IMG/VR virus record: IMGVR_UViG_3300042884_000633
Span: 1 to 28,976 of that record
Source of the DNA: a virus
Length of the DNA stretch: 28,976 nt
Direction: 5' to 3' (one strand)
Shown: in pieces, positions 7,910 to 15,815 of the stretch
Layout of the letters: every line of letters begins with the position of its first letter
How positions within the stretch are numbered: the stretch's first letter is position 1
Notes under the pieces: generated by a model
What the model saw: only the letters and a program-made list of their open reading frames with translations
What the model was told of the DNA's origin: nothing
Database searches by the model: none
Made by a program: the position numbers and the translations under genes

Positions 7910-8341
7910 ATGGGAACCAAATCTATCCGCCACATCGTAGAGGCCACCTTGGCCACCTACCTATCCACCCAGACCGGGCTGACCACTGTGTCCTTCCTGA
8001 CCGGGGACAGCGCCGCGACCCAGACCCTGCCCAAGGCCGTGGTCCTCTGCGAGTCCGCCCGTAGCCCTGCCGACCTCCCCGAGGGCGAAGGCAACTTCAG
8101 CTGCTCGGTCCGTATCACCCTCTTCTCGAACGCCGACGACACGACCCTCGCCGATCACCGCGCCCGCTGCGCCGCCCTGTCCGGCAATATGCGCGACCTG
8201 ACCTCCATCAAGGCGGCCTTCGTCGCCTCGACCGACGCGGCCTGTTACGACGTCACGATGCAGTCCGAAGACGAAGGCATCGACGAGCGCTCCTGGGCGA
8301 CTTCCTTCTCGTTCGACGTGCTGGTGGTCCTGCCCGCCTAA
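7910..8341 (+). CDS. Tail terminator protein, gpU-like
   Basis: A 143-aa protein starting two bases after the previous stop. It opens with a helix (RHIVEATLATYLST), followed by TLPKAVVLCES, a strand pair around FSCSVRITLFS, a helix with the DHRARCAALSG stretch, and a last strand FSFDVLVVLP. This helix plus sheet plan is that of tail terminator proteins (gpU, neck type), which cap the tail tube and join it to the head. Position before the tail tube gene agrees. No catalytic motifs are expected. Confidence 0.55.
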   Translation: MGTKSIRHIVEATLATYLSTQTGLTTVSFLTGDSAATQTLPKAVVLCESARSPADLPEGEGNFSCSVRITLFSNADDTTLADHRARCAALSGNMRDLTSIKAAFVASTDAACYDVTMQSEDEGIDERSWATSFSFDVLVVLPA

Positions 8342-8346
8342 GCCAA

Positions 8347-8367
8347 TTCCAAAGCCCGCAATTACAA
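8347..8367 (+). promoter_or_regulatory. 21-bp start-proximal motif, copy 4 (before the tail tube gene)
   Basis: Blocks TTCCAAA, GCCCGCAA, TTACAA end directly before the ATG at 8368. This is the most divergent copy: it keeps the TTCCA and GCAA blocks and the final AA. The distance to the start codon equals that of copy 1. Confidence 0.5.
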
Positions 8368-8748
8368 ATGGCCGCCATCTCAAACGGAACCACCTGCATC
8401 TACGGAGTCGCGGGTACTGTCGCTAACCTCTTCGTCCAGAGCTACAGCCTCTCGTCCTCGTTCAACTCCGAGGCCATGGTCGTCGATGAGACGGGCATCA
8501 CGAAGACGCACCGCCTCGATGACCGCAAGAGCGAGATCACCATCGAAGGCATCGCCAAGACCTCTTCCATCCCTGTCCTCGGCGCCACCATCACCTTCAC
8601 GGTCAACACCCTCTCTGCCTATCCGTCTGGCTCGGCTTCAGTCTCGTTTGCGGGAGTCGTGACCAAGGTCGATGACAAGGGCACCAACAAGGGCTTTACT
8701 TCTGTCACCGTTACGGCGGTCGACTTCGAAGGTATCACCTACTCGTAA
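8368..8748 (+). CDS. Probable major tail tube protein
   Basis: A 126-aa, almost purely beta-strand protein in the place of lambda V, between tail terminator and tail chaperone. Recognisable strands include LFVQSYSLSSS, KSEITIEGIAK and ATITFTVNTL, ending with TSVTVTAVDFEG. The pattern of a loop (VDETGITKTHRLD) followed by a strong strand resembles tail tube and Hcp-like folds. The codon bias is strong, fitting an abundant protein. It is short for a siphovirus tube subunit (lambda gpV is 246 aa with its extra C-terminal domain). The assignment is by fold pattern and order. Confidence 0.55.
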   Translation: MAAISNGTTCIYGVAGTVANLFVQSYSLSSSFNSEAMVVDETGITKTHRLDDRKSEITIEGIAKTSSIPVLGATITFTVNTLSAYPSGSASVSFAGVVTKVDDKGTNKGFTSVTVTAVDFEGITYS

Positions 8749-8754
8749 TTGACA

Positions 8755-8768
8755 CCCCCGAAAGGGGG
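8755..8768 (+). other. GNRA-tetraloop hairpin after the tail tube gene
   Basis: CCCCC (8755-8759) and GGGGG (8764-8768) close a GAAA loop, six bases after the TAA stop. There is no T-tract, so it is probably an mRNA stabiliser or attenuator between an abundant tube protein and the less needed chaperone. Confidence 0.6.
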
Positions 8769-8783
8769 GCAGTCTAGAGGGTA

Positions 8784-9386
8784 GTGGATAAACGCTTCCT
8801 CAACGCCTACGTCGACCCGGCTCCTTTTAGGATTCTGGGTCGCACGCTTTACCCCTGGTGCCTCAAGTATCGCGTGCGTCTGGAGGCTTTCCAATCACCG
8901 CTGGTGGACAGCCACCGCGCGATCACCCCGGCCGACCTTATCCTCGCCGTGCAACTGTGCGCCGAGGAGCCCATCGGTAAGTTCGGAATCAGGGACACTT
9001 GGCGGGTCTTGCAGCTCGAGCGATACCCCGAGGAGTTCCAGCGCCAACTCAACTTGTTTTCGTCCTACATCCTTGTCGGTCATTGGCCTAAGTTCTGGGA
9101 ACAGACCAAGACCAAGGGCGGCAACGGCAAGAACATCCCGTGGCCTTTGGCTATCGTGGCCGGACTGATTGCCAACGGGATACCCGAGCAGCGTGCCTGG
9201 GAGATGCCCGAGTGTCAGGCCATCTGGCTTAACACGGCCTTCGGTGTCCGCAACGGTGCCGATGTCTCCATCATGTCCACGGAGGAGGAAGCCTTCATGG
9301 CCGATGAGGAAGCCCGGGAAGCCTACTTCTCCGCTTCCAATCCTGCAAAGGAAAGCCCCCCTACCACCGATGGCCCAATCACTTGA
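8784..9386 (+). CDS. Tail assembly chaperone-like protein
   Basis: A 200-aa mostly helical protein between the tail tube and tape measure genes, the position of lambda G/T chaperones, which keep the tape measure in solution during tail assembly. The C-terminal half has helices such as AWEMPECQAIWLN followed by an acidic tail with EEEAFMADEEAREAY. The start is GTG at 8784, with a weak AGAGGG just upstream. It ends 17 bp inside the tape measure gene. A six-C run (9356-9361) near the end is the only obvious place for a programmed frameshift; a +1 shift there would enter the tape measure frame. Function is from position. Confidence 0.5.
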   Translation: MDKRFLNAYVDPAPFRILGRTLYPWCLKYRVRLEAFQSPLVDSHRAITPADLILAVQLCAEEPIGKFGIRDTWRVLQLERYPEEFQRQLNLFSSYILVGHWPKFWEQTKTKGGNGKNIPWPLAIVAGLIANGIPEQRAWEMPECQAIWLNTAFGVRNGADVSIMSTEEEAFMADEEAREAYFSASNPAKESPPTTDGPIT

Positions 9387-10224
9387 AGTCCAGATCAAGG
9401 CTACCTCCGATGTCCCGCAGGCGGTCGACCGCGCCAAGGAAGCCATCACGAGCCTGGAGAAGCGTGCTTCGTCCGTCAAGGTAGGTACCGCGGGCGGCGC
9501 CGTCGAGCAGACCACGACCAAGGCCACCGGCAAGGTCGAGACGCAGTTCGACAAGATCGGTAAGTCTTTCGGCAATACCATCTCATCCGTATTCCTGTCC
9601 TTCCTCGGCCCCCTTGCCATCATCTCCGGCATCATCGCCTTTGTCAGCAACGCCATCGCCGAAGCCAATCAACTTGCGACTGACGGCGTAAACCGAATCG
9701 CCGAAGGAAAAACCAAACTTGCTACTGATGAAGAAACAAAAATGGCGAACTTCTTTAAGGCTAAGGACGCCAGAGAAAAGGAAGAACGCGAAGTAAAGGC
9801 TGGCCGCGAACAACTCACACGGCGCTTCCTTGAGGAAACGGAAGAAGGTAGGAGATTGGCTCCCCATGCAAGACGGACAATTAGGCCTGGCTCCGGAGAT
9901 ACTATTGAGAAAGACCCTGCCATGCAAAGGCGTGCCTTAGAAGCATTCTTGGCAAGCCCTGAAGGCAAGAAGTACGCCTCAATCTTTGAAGACGAAAAAG
10001 CCACCAAGGAAAACTCCTTCAAGGCCCCCGAGGGCTTCTCCAACGTCGTCGGCGTCGGCGCCAACCCGGTGCTTCAAGCCCTCGACGATTCCCTTGCGGA
10101 AGCACGGAAGCAGACCGAACTGCTCGACAAAATCGCCAGCAAGGGAGAGCAGAGCACCGCCCCCGACTTCACCAAGACAGAACTGAAGGCGCAATACAGC
10201 GCCTCGATTATGTCCACTCTCTGA
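9370..10224 (+). CDS. Short tape measure protein
   Basis: A 284-aa protein with an N-terminal amphipathic helical region (1-65), one strong hydrophobic segment at about 72-96 (with SVFLSFLGPLAII), and a charged coiled-coil region with Lys/Glu repeats from about 97 to 180. This helix-plus-hydrophobic plan in the slot after the chaperone fits a tape measure. At about 0.15 nm per residue it would give a tail near 43 nm, very short for a siphovirus. The ATG at 9370 is chosen because the upstream frame only shadows the chaperone. The central part (9690-9970) uses more A/T-ending codons than its ends, hinting at exchange. A membrane-active ejection protein is an alternative. Confidence 0.55.
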   Translation: MAQSLEVQIKATSDVPQAVDRAKEAITSLEKRASSVKVGTAGGAVEQTTTKATGKVETQFDKIGKSFGNTISSVFLSFLGPLAIISGIIAFVSNAIAEANQLATDGVNRIAEGKTKLATDEETKMANFFKAKDAREKEEREVKAGREQLTRRFLEETEEGRRLAPHARRTIRPGSGDTIEKDPAMQRRALEAFLASPEGKKYASIFEDEKATKENSFKAPEGFSNVVGVGANPVLQALDDSLAEARKQTELLDKIASKGEQSTAPDFTKTELKAQYSASIMSTL

Positions 10225-10233
10225 TCTACTAAC

Positions 10234-11109
10234 ATGGCACGCATCGACTACGGCAACGCAATGGTGAACGCCATCCTGCAACCAGGATGGAAAGTCCAAG
10301 GGGACGGCTTCGGTCTGATGACCGGGACTTGCGTCTTCAAGTCCGACCAGAACGGCAACTTCAACGTGGCCGTCATCGGCTCCTCCCACCCGGACTCCAG
10401 CTACACCTACATGAAGGCCCACAAGGTCGGGGTCTCCTACGACGCGCTGAACATCGCCACCATCACCGTGGATTATGTGGGCATCGACACGGCCTACACG
10501 GGAAGCAATTACACGCTTCCGCAGATGATCGCGAGCAACTCGCTCGGCTCCGAGAACATCACGACCCACATCAATTTCCTCGACCAAGCGGCTGGCTGGG
10601 AAGGCCCCATCGCCGGACGCGGAGACGCCGCCCCTGGAGACCCTCCTGACTATCCTGAAAGCGACCTAGGCCCGACGGTCAAAGGCCCGACAGGAAACCC
10701 GGTCAAGTCCCGCATCGGGGACAACGGCGCCTGCTTCGAGAAAGCCAGCGGTGGCCGTTTCATCGGCTTCGTCGACCCCACCGTCCGCGAGCTCTACGGC
10801 AAGACCAACTACCTCACGCCGACGACGACCTTCTCTGGATTCTTCTACACGACCGACACGGCCGCACCGGCTGAGTTCGTCGACTTGCTCGGAGCGTCCT
10901 CGAACAACGGGACTTGGGGAGGGGTGTTCTCCGTCTCCATCATCCCGTCATATGTCGGTGCCGGTGGCGATGGGGAGTTCGGCCCCAAGCTCTTGCTGTC
11001 TAACGCAAACATCGAGCGCTACGCTGGGTCTGTCCTGAAAATCTCCTACGAGGTACGCTACAGCAACGAAGGCTGGAGCCGTAAGGTCTACTACGCCGCC
11101 ACCTCCTAA
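10234..11109 (+). CDS. Unrecognised tail-tip protein 1
   Basis: I do not recognise this 291-aa protein. It is beta-rich with many Gly, Thr, Ser and Tyr residues, has no signal peptide or membrane segment, and contains a Pro/Gly-rich linker at about 125-150 (GDAAPGDPPDYPESD). The N-terminal part (1-120) and C-terminal part (155-291) look like two domains. It lies directly after the tape measure, the place where a distal tail or hub protein would be expected, so it may form the tail tip. The leader TCTACTAAC has no Shine-Dalgarno. Confidence 0.6.
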   Translation: MARIDYGNAMVNAILQPGWKVQGDGFGLMTGTCVFKSDQNGNFNVAVIGSSHPDSSYTYMKAHKVGVSYDALNIATITVDYVGIDTAYTGSNYTLPQMIASNSLGSENITTHINFLDQAAGWEGPIAGRGDAAPGDPPDYPESDLGPTVKGPTGNPVKSRIGDNGACFEKASGGRFIGFVDPTVRELYGKTNYLTPTTTFSGFFYTTDTAAPAEFVDLLGASSNNGTWGGVFSVSIIPSYVGAGGDGEFGPKLLLSNANIERYAGSVLKISYEVRYSNEGWSRKVYYAATS

Positions 11110-11112
11110 GCC

Positions 11113-11700
11113 ATGGCTATCCGCAACGGAGACGGCTACGTCTTTTCGACGACTAACAATCAGTCGATACTCGGCATCCAGAGGGAGTTCGCCGACATGT
11201 ATGACGGGGCGGCGCAGGACACTTGCTCGCCCTTCAAGGTCAAGAACGTACAAGAGGTCACGGTGGGCGAGTCTACGATCGTCACCTACGAGATCTGCCC
11301 TGGCACATTTAACAACCTGATGCCACAGGTCTACAACGAGACGGAAGAGGAGTTCGAGTATCTCGACGACCTGACGGAAGGCTATCAGCTAATCCTCGAC
11401 TTCGCGTCGACCTCGTCGTGCATCGTCTACCTCCGCGTAGGCCCTGACGCGTCTACCAATCAGTTCCCCCCTTCTGCACCTATCAGCCCTTACGACCCGG
11501 ACGACCCCTACCCGACCGTGTTCAATACGGGTGGAACCCTTCCCACCGACACCGACACTTACGGATACCTTGCTTTGGCTAAGGTGAACTCGCTCGGCAG
11601 TGGAGTCTATTCAGTAGACCAATACGTCACCGGCTCGCTTTGGGCTGACCGCATCAAGCTCGGAACCGCGACGGCGACCTATTACTACGCCCGCATCTGA
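11113..11700 (+). CDS. Unrecognised tail-tip protein 2
   Basis: A 195-aa acidic, beta-rich protein of unknown function, starting three bases after the previous stop with the leader TAAGCC. It has an acidic patch (ETEEEFEYLDD, about 77-87) and a Pro/Asp-rich loop (SPYDPDDPYP, about 124-133). The C-terminal 50 residues look like a small beta domain ending in ATATYYYARI. It shares its stop TGA with the start of the next gene (TGATG), so the two are likely translated together. Probably part of the tail tip or fibre attachment, from location only. Confidence 0.6.
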   Translation: MAIRNGDGYVFSTTNNQSILGIQREFADMYDGAAQDTCSPFKVKNVQEVTVGESTIVTYEICPGTFNNLMPQVYNETEEEFEYLDDLTEGYQLILDFASTSSCIVYLRVGPDASTNQFPPSAPISPYDPDDPYPTVFNTGGTLPTDTDTYGYLALAKVNSLGSGVYSVDQYVTGSLWADRIKLGTATATYYYARI

Positions 11701-12137
11701 TGGGAAGCATCGTAGGCAGCTCTTCATCGGTCTCGACTTGGGGCAAGTTCCGTTGCGCGTGGTGCCTTGAGAGCAACTACGATTATTTGGTATATGATTT
11801 TACCATCGAATATTATTCAGGTCAAAAATCGGCTGCGACTGGAAGCGGATTAATCAGGTGGCCGCGTGGGGTTCAAAGCATAAGCGACCAACAGCCTACC
11901 ATCTTCAGCGCCATGAGGTCTGGTAATTATACTTTCTTCATGGTTCCAACCGATCCAACATTCCCTGGTACTGCGGCAACAACTGAGTTTAAGAATGAGA
12001 TGATTGGGGAACTGGTCGCCGTGACAGGCACTTCTTATGCCCTTACTTCGACCTTCTTCGACACAGGATCCCAGAACACGGGAAGCACAACGCCGCTCGA
12101 CCCCATCACCTCCATCGGTAAACTGACGGCCTTCTGA
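11700..12137 (+). CDS. Unrecognised tail-tip protein 3, AT-richer insert
   Basis: A 145-aa protein of unknown function, coupled to the previous gene through TGATG. Residues about 27-110 (11778-12030) use clearly more A/T-ending codons than neighbouring genes, with runs such as TATATGATTTTACC, while both ends return to the GC-rich style. It has many aromatic residues (YDYLVYDF, NYTFFMV) and no membrane segment. The codon contrast suggests that the centre was swapped in, as happens in receptor-facing proteins. An adsorption or fibre-linking role is possible but unproven. Confidence 0.55.
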   Translation: MGSIVGSSSSVSTWGKFRCAWCLESNYDYLVYDFTIEYYSGQKSAATGSGLIRWPRGVQSISDQQPTIFSAMRSGNYTFFMVPTDPTFPGTAATTEFKNEMIGELVAVTGTSYALTSTFFDTGSQNTGSTTPLDPITSIGKLTAF

Positions 12138-12146
12138 CCCCCCCCC

Positions 12147-12167
12147 TTCCAATCGGGGCAAGGTTAA
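12147..12167 (+). promoter_or_regulatory. 21-bp start-proximal motif, copy 5 (before the fibre module)
   Basis: Blocks TTCCAAT, CGGGGCAAG, GTTAA follow a nine-C run (12138-12146) and end six bases before the ATG at 12174. It is the copy closest to copy 3 and opens the fibre module. Confidence 0.6.
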
Positions 12168-12173
12168 GACCCG

Positions 12174-12494
12174 ATGAGCTGCACAAATCAAGTTAGCCTA
12201 TCGCAGGGTAACACCTTCGCCTGCACCTTTACCTGGACGCCCGGGGCGACGGGTCCGGCCAACCTCCTGACGACGACCATCAGCTCGTCCCTCGAAGACC
12301 GCCAGAACAACGTCTACGCGATGACGGTGACCAAGGCCGGAGACGGCCTGTCCTTCACGGTGACCTACCCGGGCTCGACCGCTGACTGGGCGATCGGCCT
12401 CGGCAAGTGGGACATCAAGTTCGTCTTCCCGGGCTCGACCATCTCGCGCACCGAACTCTTCCGCGTCAACGTCATCGACTCCGTCACCGTCTAA
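12174..12494 (+). CDS. Ig-like / BppU N-terminal-like structural protein
   Basis: A 106-aa all-beta protein. The pattern of an early aromatic strand (FACTFTWTP), a TTTISSS strand, then a central strand (LSFTVTYPG), a W-containing turn (GLGKWDIKFVF) and a final RTELFRVNVIDSVTV is that of the small immunoglobulin-like domains that attach fibres to tail tips, as in the N-terminal part of baseplate BppU proteins. It lies immediately before the large fibre gene, separated by three bases, so a fibre-anchoring role is likely. It carries motif copy 5 upstream. Confidence 0.5.
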   Translation: MSCTNQVSLSQGNTFACTFTWTPGATGPANLLTTTISSSLEDRQNNVYAMTVTKAGDGLSFTVTYPGSTADWAIGLGKWDIKFVFPGSTISRTELFRVNVIDSVTV

Positions 12495-12497
12495 GCC

Positions 12498-15400
12498 ATG
12501 CCCGACGCGACGATCACCTCGACGGCTTCGACCTTCGGGACCATCTCGGGGGTATTCTCCGCTGACCAGTCCACCATCTCGGGCACCATCTCGGGCATCG
12601 TCCCTGGCACCCTGACGGGCAGCGTCGGCGTCCCCGGGCCGGCTGGCCCTGCTGGTATCGGCCTGCCTGCTGGCGGCACCTCTGGTCAGTTCCTTCAGAA
12701 GACCTCGGGCGTCGATTACGCGACCGACTGGGTGACGGTCAACCTGACGGGTTTGGCGACCGAGTCTTGGGTGACCGCTGGCTTCTATCCCCTGACGGGT
12801 AACCCGAGCGGATTCCTGACTGCCTCCTCGCTTACGCCCTACCTGACCAAGGCGGATAATCTGGCCTCCGTAGCGTCGCCCTCTTCGGCCCGCACGAACC
12901 TCGGGCTTGGCACGCTCGACACCCCGACCTTTGCCGGCGTCACGGTGCAGGGTTCAGGCGCTAACGTCGCGAACCTCACGCCGACATCCCTCTCACTGAC
13001 CCATGTATCGTCCGGGTCTTTCACGATCCAGCCTTCCGTCGGTATCACTTTCCCTGACGCGTCCGTCCAGACCACCGCCTTTACGGGCATCCCCTCTGCC
13101 TACATCTCGAGCGTCTCGTCCCCTCTCTCCGTCACGTCCGGCAATCTCTCCGTCGACCTGTCGGCCTACCTGACCTCGGCGACGGCGGCCTCGACCTACC
13201 AGACGCTTTCGGGAATGAGCTCGTATCTGACGACCTCTGCCGCCGCGTCCACTTACCAGACCCTCGCGGGAATGTCGGACTATCTGGCCAAGGCCGGGAA
13301 TCTGGCAGGGCTGGCGAACACCGGCACGGCCCGCACGAACCTCGGCCTCGGTTCCCTGGCTGTCGTCAATGACGCCCCTTCGGACGGCTCGCAGTACGCC
13401 CGAAAGAACGCGGCTTGGGATGTGGTCATCCCGGGCGACCGCTACCTGACGACCTCGACGACGAGCAACACTGTCAGCAACGGGAACAAGACCTTCACGA
13501 TTGGCACGGGCCTCTCGTACACGCCGACCCAGAACATCACGATTTCTTACGACGCGTCGAACCATATGCACGGCGAGGTGCTGACGTACAACTCCGGCAC
13601 GGGTGTGCTGACCGTGGACATCAATCACCACACCGGGTCGGGAACCTACGCGGCTTGGGTGGTCAACGTAGGCGGCGTCACTCCTGCGACCTCCGTAGCC
13701 TGGGGAGCCATCACCGGCACTCTCAGCTCGCAGACCGACCTTGTGACGGCGCTTGGTACAAAAAGAAGTGTGAACGCATCCGTCCCGATTCCTTCGGGTG
13801 AGTCTTTAATTATCAACGACGGGGGGATTCACCCTAACGATGTAATTGCAGACAACAATGGATTTTATATCCGCAACGGAACAACCTTTGCGGAAGTCGC
13901 TACATTCAGGACAGACCAAGTCCTCATCCCTTCGGTCGGCATCACCTTCTCGGACGCCACCAACCAGACCACTGCGGGCCTTAGCCCTGCCACGGCGGCC
14001 TCGACGTATTACCTCCAGACCAACCCGGCGGGCTACATCACCAGCGCGGCCATCGCTGGTCTGGCCCCCCTCGCCAGCCCCGCCCTGACGGGCAACGTCA
14101 CGATCACGTCGAACTCTTCCGGTGCTGCGCTCTTCATCGAGCAGTCTGGAACGGGCAACATCCTGACCCTGCACGACCAGGCTTCGGATACGTCCTTCGT
14201 CGCCATCGACCAGAACGGTAAGGTAAACACCATCCCTTCGACCACGGCCAACGCGGGCTTCAACGTCCCGCACGGAACGGCCCCGACCACCCCGGTCAAC
14301 GGCGACATCTGGACGACGACCACTGGCCTGTTCATGCGCATGAACGGCGTGACCAAACAGTATGTGGACTTCGACACCTCGCAGACCATCAATGGTAACA
14401 AGACCTTCTCGAACGCCAACCTGACCCTCGGCAACTCTACGGCGGCTGGCACAATTAACATCGGAACGGGTGCAACGCTGACTGCTACCACGAAGGCCAT
14501 CAATATCGGCACGAACGGCGTCTCTGGCTCGACGACCAACGTGACCGTCGGTTCGTCCGTCGCTGGCTCTGGCGTCAATGTCACGGTCAATGGAGCGCTG
14601 ACGACGACTGGTGCGACCCAGACCATCGGCAACTCGACCGCCGCGTCTACGCTTAACCTCGCCACGGGTGCGACCCTCACGGCGACGACCAAGGCGGTCA
14701 ATATCGGCACCAACGGCGTGGCTGGCTCGACCACGAACATCGCCATCGGTTCGACCACCGGCACTTCGACCACCACGCTCCAGGGCACGACCAACGGCGT
14801 CACCGCCGCAGCTGATACGAACAGCGTCGCCCTTGCGACCACGGCCTACGTCGTTGGTCAGGCTGGTTCGGCCACGCCCCTGGTCGACGGCACCGCCGCC
14901 GTCGGCACTTCCCTCCGCTACGCTCGTCAGGATCACGTCCATCCGACGGACACGACGCGCGCTCCGCTGGCTTCTCCGGCTCTGACGGGAACCCCGACCG
15001 CCCCGACGGCCACGGCTGGAACGAACACCACGCAAATCGCGACGACGGCTTTTGTCACTGCGGCGGTTCCGGCTGTCGCTACGGCTTCTCAGGCTCGTAC
15101 GTTTACCAACAACACCACGGCGATGAGCCCTCGCCAGGTTCTCTGGTCGATGTTGTCTCAGGACTTCATCGACATCGCTGGGCCTAGCATGACCGTGACC
15201 AACACTGGCACGATCACCTCAGTCACTGTCGGACAACTTTCTCGTGTTATCCGACCGGGCAACGCCGGAGCCTGTTCAAGCCGTATTCGTACTTTCGGAA
15301 CATCCCAGGTTGACCAGACTTGGACGGCTAGTTCCCGTCCGCAGCCAGCCTCATTCCTTAACTTCTCCCTGCGCAGCATCCACTCTGGTCGCTCGACGAC

Positions 15401-15815
15401 CGGGGGCGTTACGGATGCGAACTACACTTGCGCCGTTTACTACGGCAAGGCCGAGGCCGACGGCGTCGGAAATCTTACACGTCGAGGCTATGGCTGGAAG
15501 ATGGTAGGCGGAGCCGGTTCCCGGTTCCTAGAGCTACAAGCCCATAACGGAACGACTCTCTCCAGCGTCACTTCGTCCTTCGCCGTCACCGCTGGTGTCG
15601 CTTTCGACTGGGACATCGAATCGGACGGCGCTGGCAACGTCACCCTCTACGTCAACGGCTCTTCCGTGGCGACCTCCACTGGCGGCCCGACTGGGTCGGT
15701 CAACATCACGGCCGTCGCTTGGCAGGAAGAGGTCGTCGCTGCCGCCGCCCTTTCGAGCCCGTTCATGGACTTCGTAAACTCTCGCGGGCGATACATCGTC
15801 ATCAACACATGGTAA
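12498..15815 (+). CDS. Tail fibre protein with collagen-like stretch and lectin-like C-terminus
   Basis: At 1105 aa this is the largest protein and the likely receptor-binding fibre. Order: a short N-terminal repeat of TISG-type units (1-42), a short collagen-like stretch GVPGPAGPAG (about 44-53), repeated fibre blocks with ARTNLGLG, TAASTYQTL and VGITFxDA motifs, a duplicated 43-residue block (645-687 and 711-753), the common fibre motif YARQDHVHPTDTTRAPLASP near 810-835, and a C-terminal beta-rich domain (about 880-1105) with a LamG/concanavalin look, including FDWDIESDG and VTLYVNGSSV. AT-rich codons at 13765-13920 mark a possible insert. No self-cleaving chaperone domain is obvious. Confidence 0.88.
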   Translation: MPDATITSTASTFGTISGVFSADQSTISGTISGIVPGTLTGSVGVPGPAGPAGIGLPAGGTSGQFLQKTSGVDYATDWVTVNLTGLATESWVTAGFYPLTGNPSGFLTASSLTPYLTKADNLASVASPSSARTNLGLGTLDTPTFAGVTVQGSGANVANLTPTSLSLTHVSSGSFTIQPSVGITFPDASVQTTAFTGIPSAYISSVSSPLSVTSGNLSVDLSAYLTSATAASTYQTLSGMSSYLTTSAAASTYQTLAGMSDYLAKAGNLAGLANTGTARTNLGLGSLAVVNDAPSDGSQYARKNAAWDVVIPGDRYLTTSTTSNTVSNGNKTFTIGTGLSYTPTQNITISYDASNHMHGEVLTYNSGTGVLTVDINHHTGSGTYAAWVVNVGGVTPATSVAWGAITGTLSSQTDLVTALGTKRSVNASVPIPSGESLIINDGGIHPNDVIADNNGFYIRNGTTFAEVATFRTDQVLIPSVGITFSDATNQTTAGLSPATAASTYYLQTNPAGYITSAAIAGLAPLASPALTGNVTITSNSSGAALFIEQSGTGNILTLHDQASDTSFVAIDQNGKVNTIPSTTANAGFNVPHGTAPTTPVNGDIWTTTTGLFMRMNGVTKQYVDFDTSQTINGNKTFSNANLTLGNSTAAGTINIGTGATLTATTKAINIGTNGVSGSTTNVTVGSSVAGSGVNVTVNGALTTTGATQTIGNSTAASTLNLATGATLTATTKAVNIGTNGVAGSTTNIAIGSTTGTSTTTLQGTTNGVTAAADTNSVALATTAYVVGQAGSATPLVDGTAAVGTSLRYARQDHVHPTDTTRAPLASPALTGTPTAPTATAGTNTTQIATTAFVTAAVPAVATASQARTFTNNTTAMSPRQVLWSMLSQDFIDIAGPSMTVTNTGTITSVTVGQLSRVIRPGNAGACSSRIRTFGTSQVDQTWTASSRPQPASFLNFSLRSIHSGRSTTGGVTDANYTCAVYYGKAEADGVGNLTRRGYGWKMVGGAGSRFLELQAHNGTTLSSVTSSFAVTAGVAFDWDIESDGAGNVTLYVNGSSVATSTGGPTGSVNITAVAWQEEVVAAAALSSPFMDFVNSRGRYIVINTW
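14430..14558 (+). repeat. Fibre internal repeat, copy 1
   Basis: Encodes a 43-residue block beginning GNSTAAGTINIGTGATLTAT. The second copy begins 198 bp downstream and retains about 35 of the 43 residues while the DNA has drifted at many third positions, so the duplication is not recent. Confidence 0.75.
14628..14756 (+). repeat. Fibre internal repeat, copy 2
   Basis: Encodes the matching block beginning GNSTAASTLNLATGATLTAT, in frame with copy 1 at a 66-codon period. Such periodic blocks build trimeric fibre shafts. Confidence 0.75.

Noticed and set aside
12498-15815. CRISPR-like or tandem DNA repeats in the fibre gene
   Set aside because: Repeats are protein-level fibre motifs with drifted DNA and no spacer-repeat regularity.
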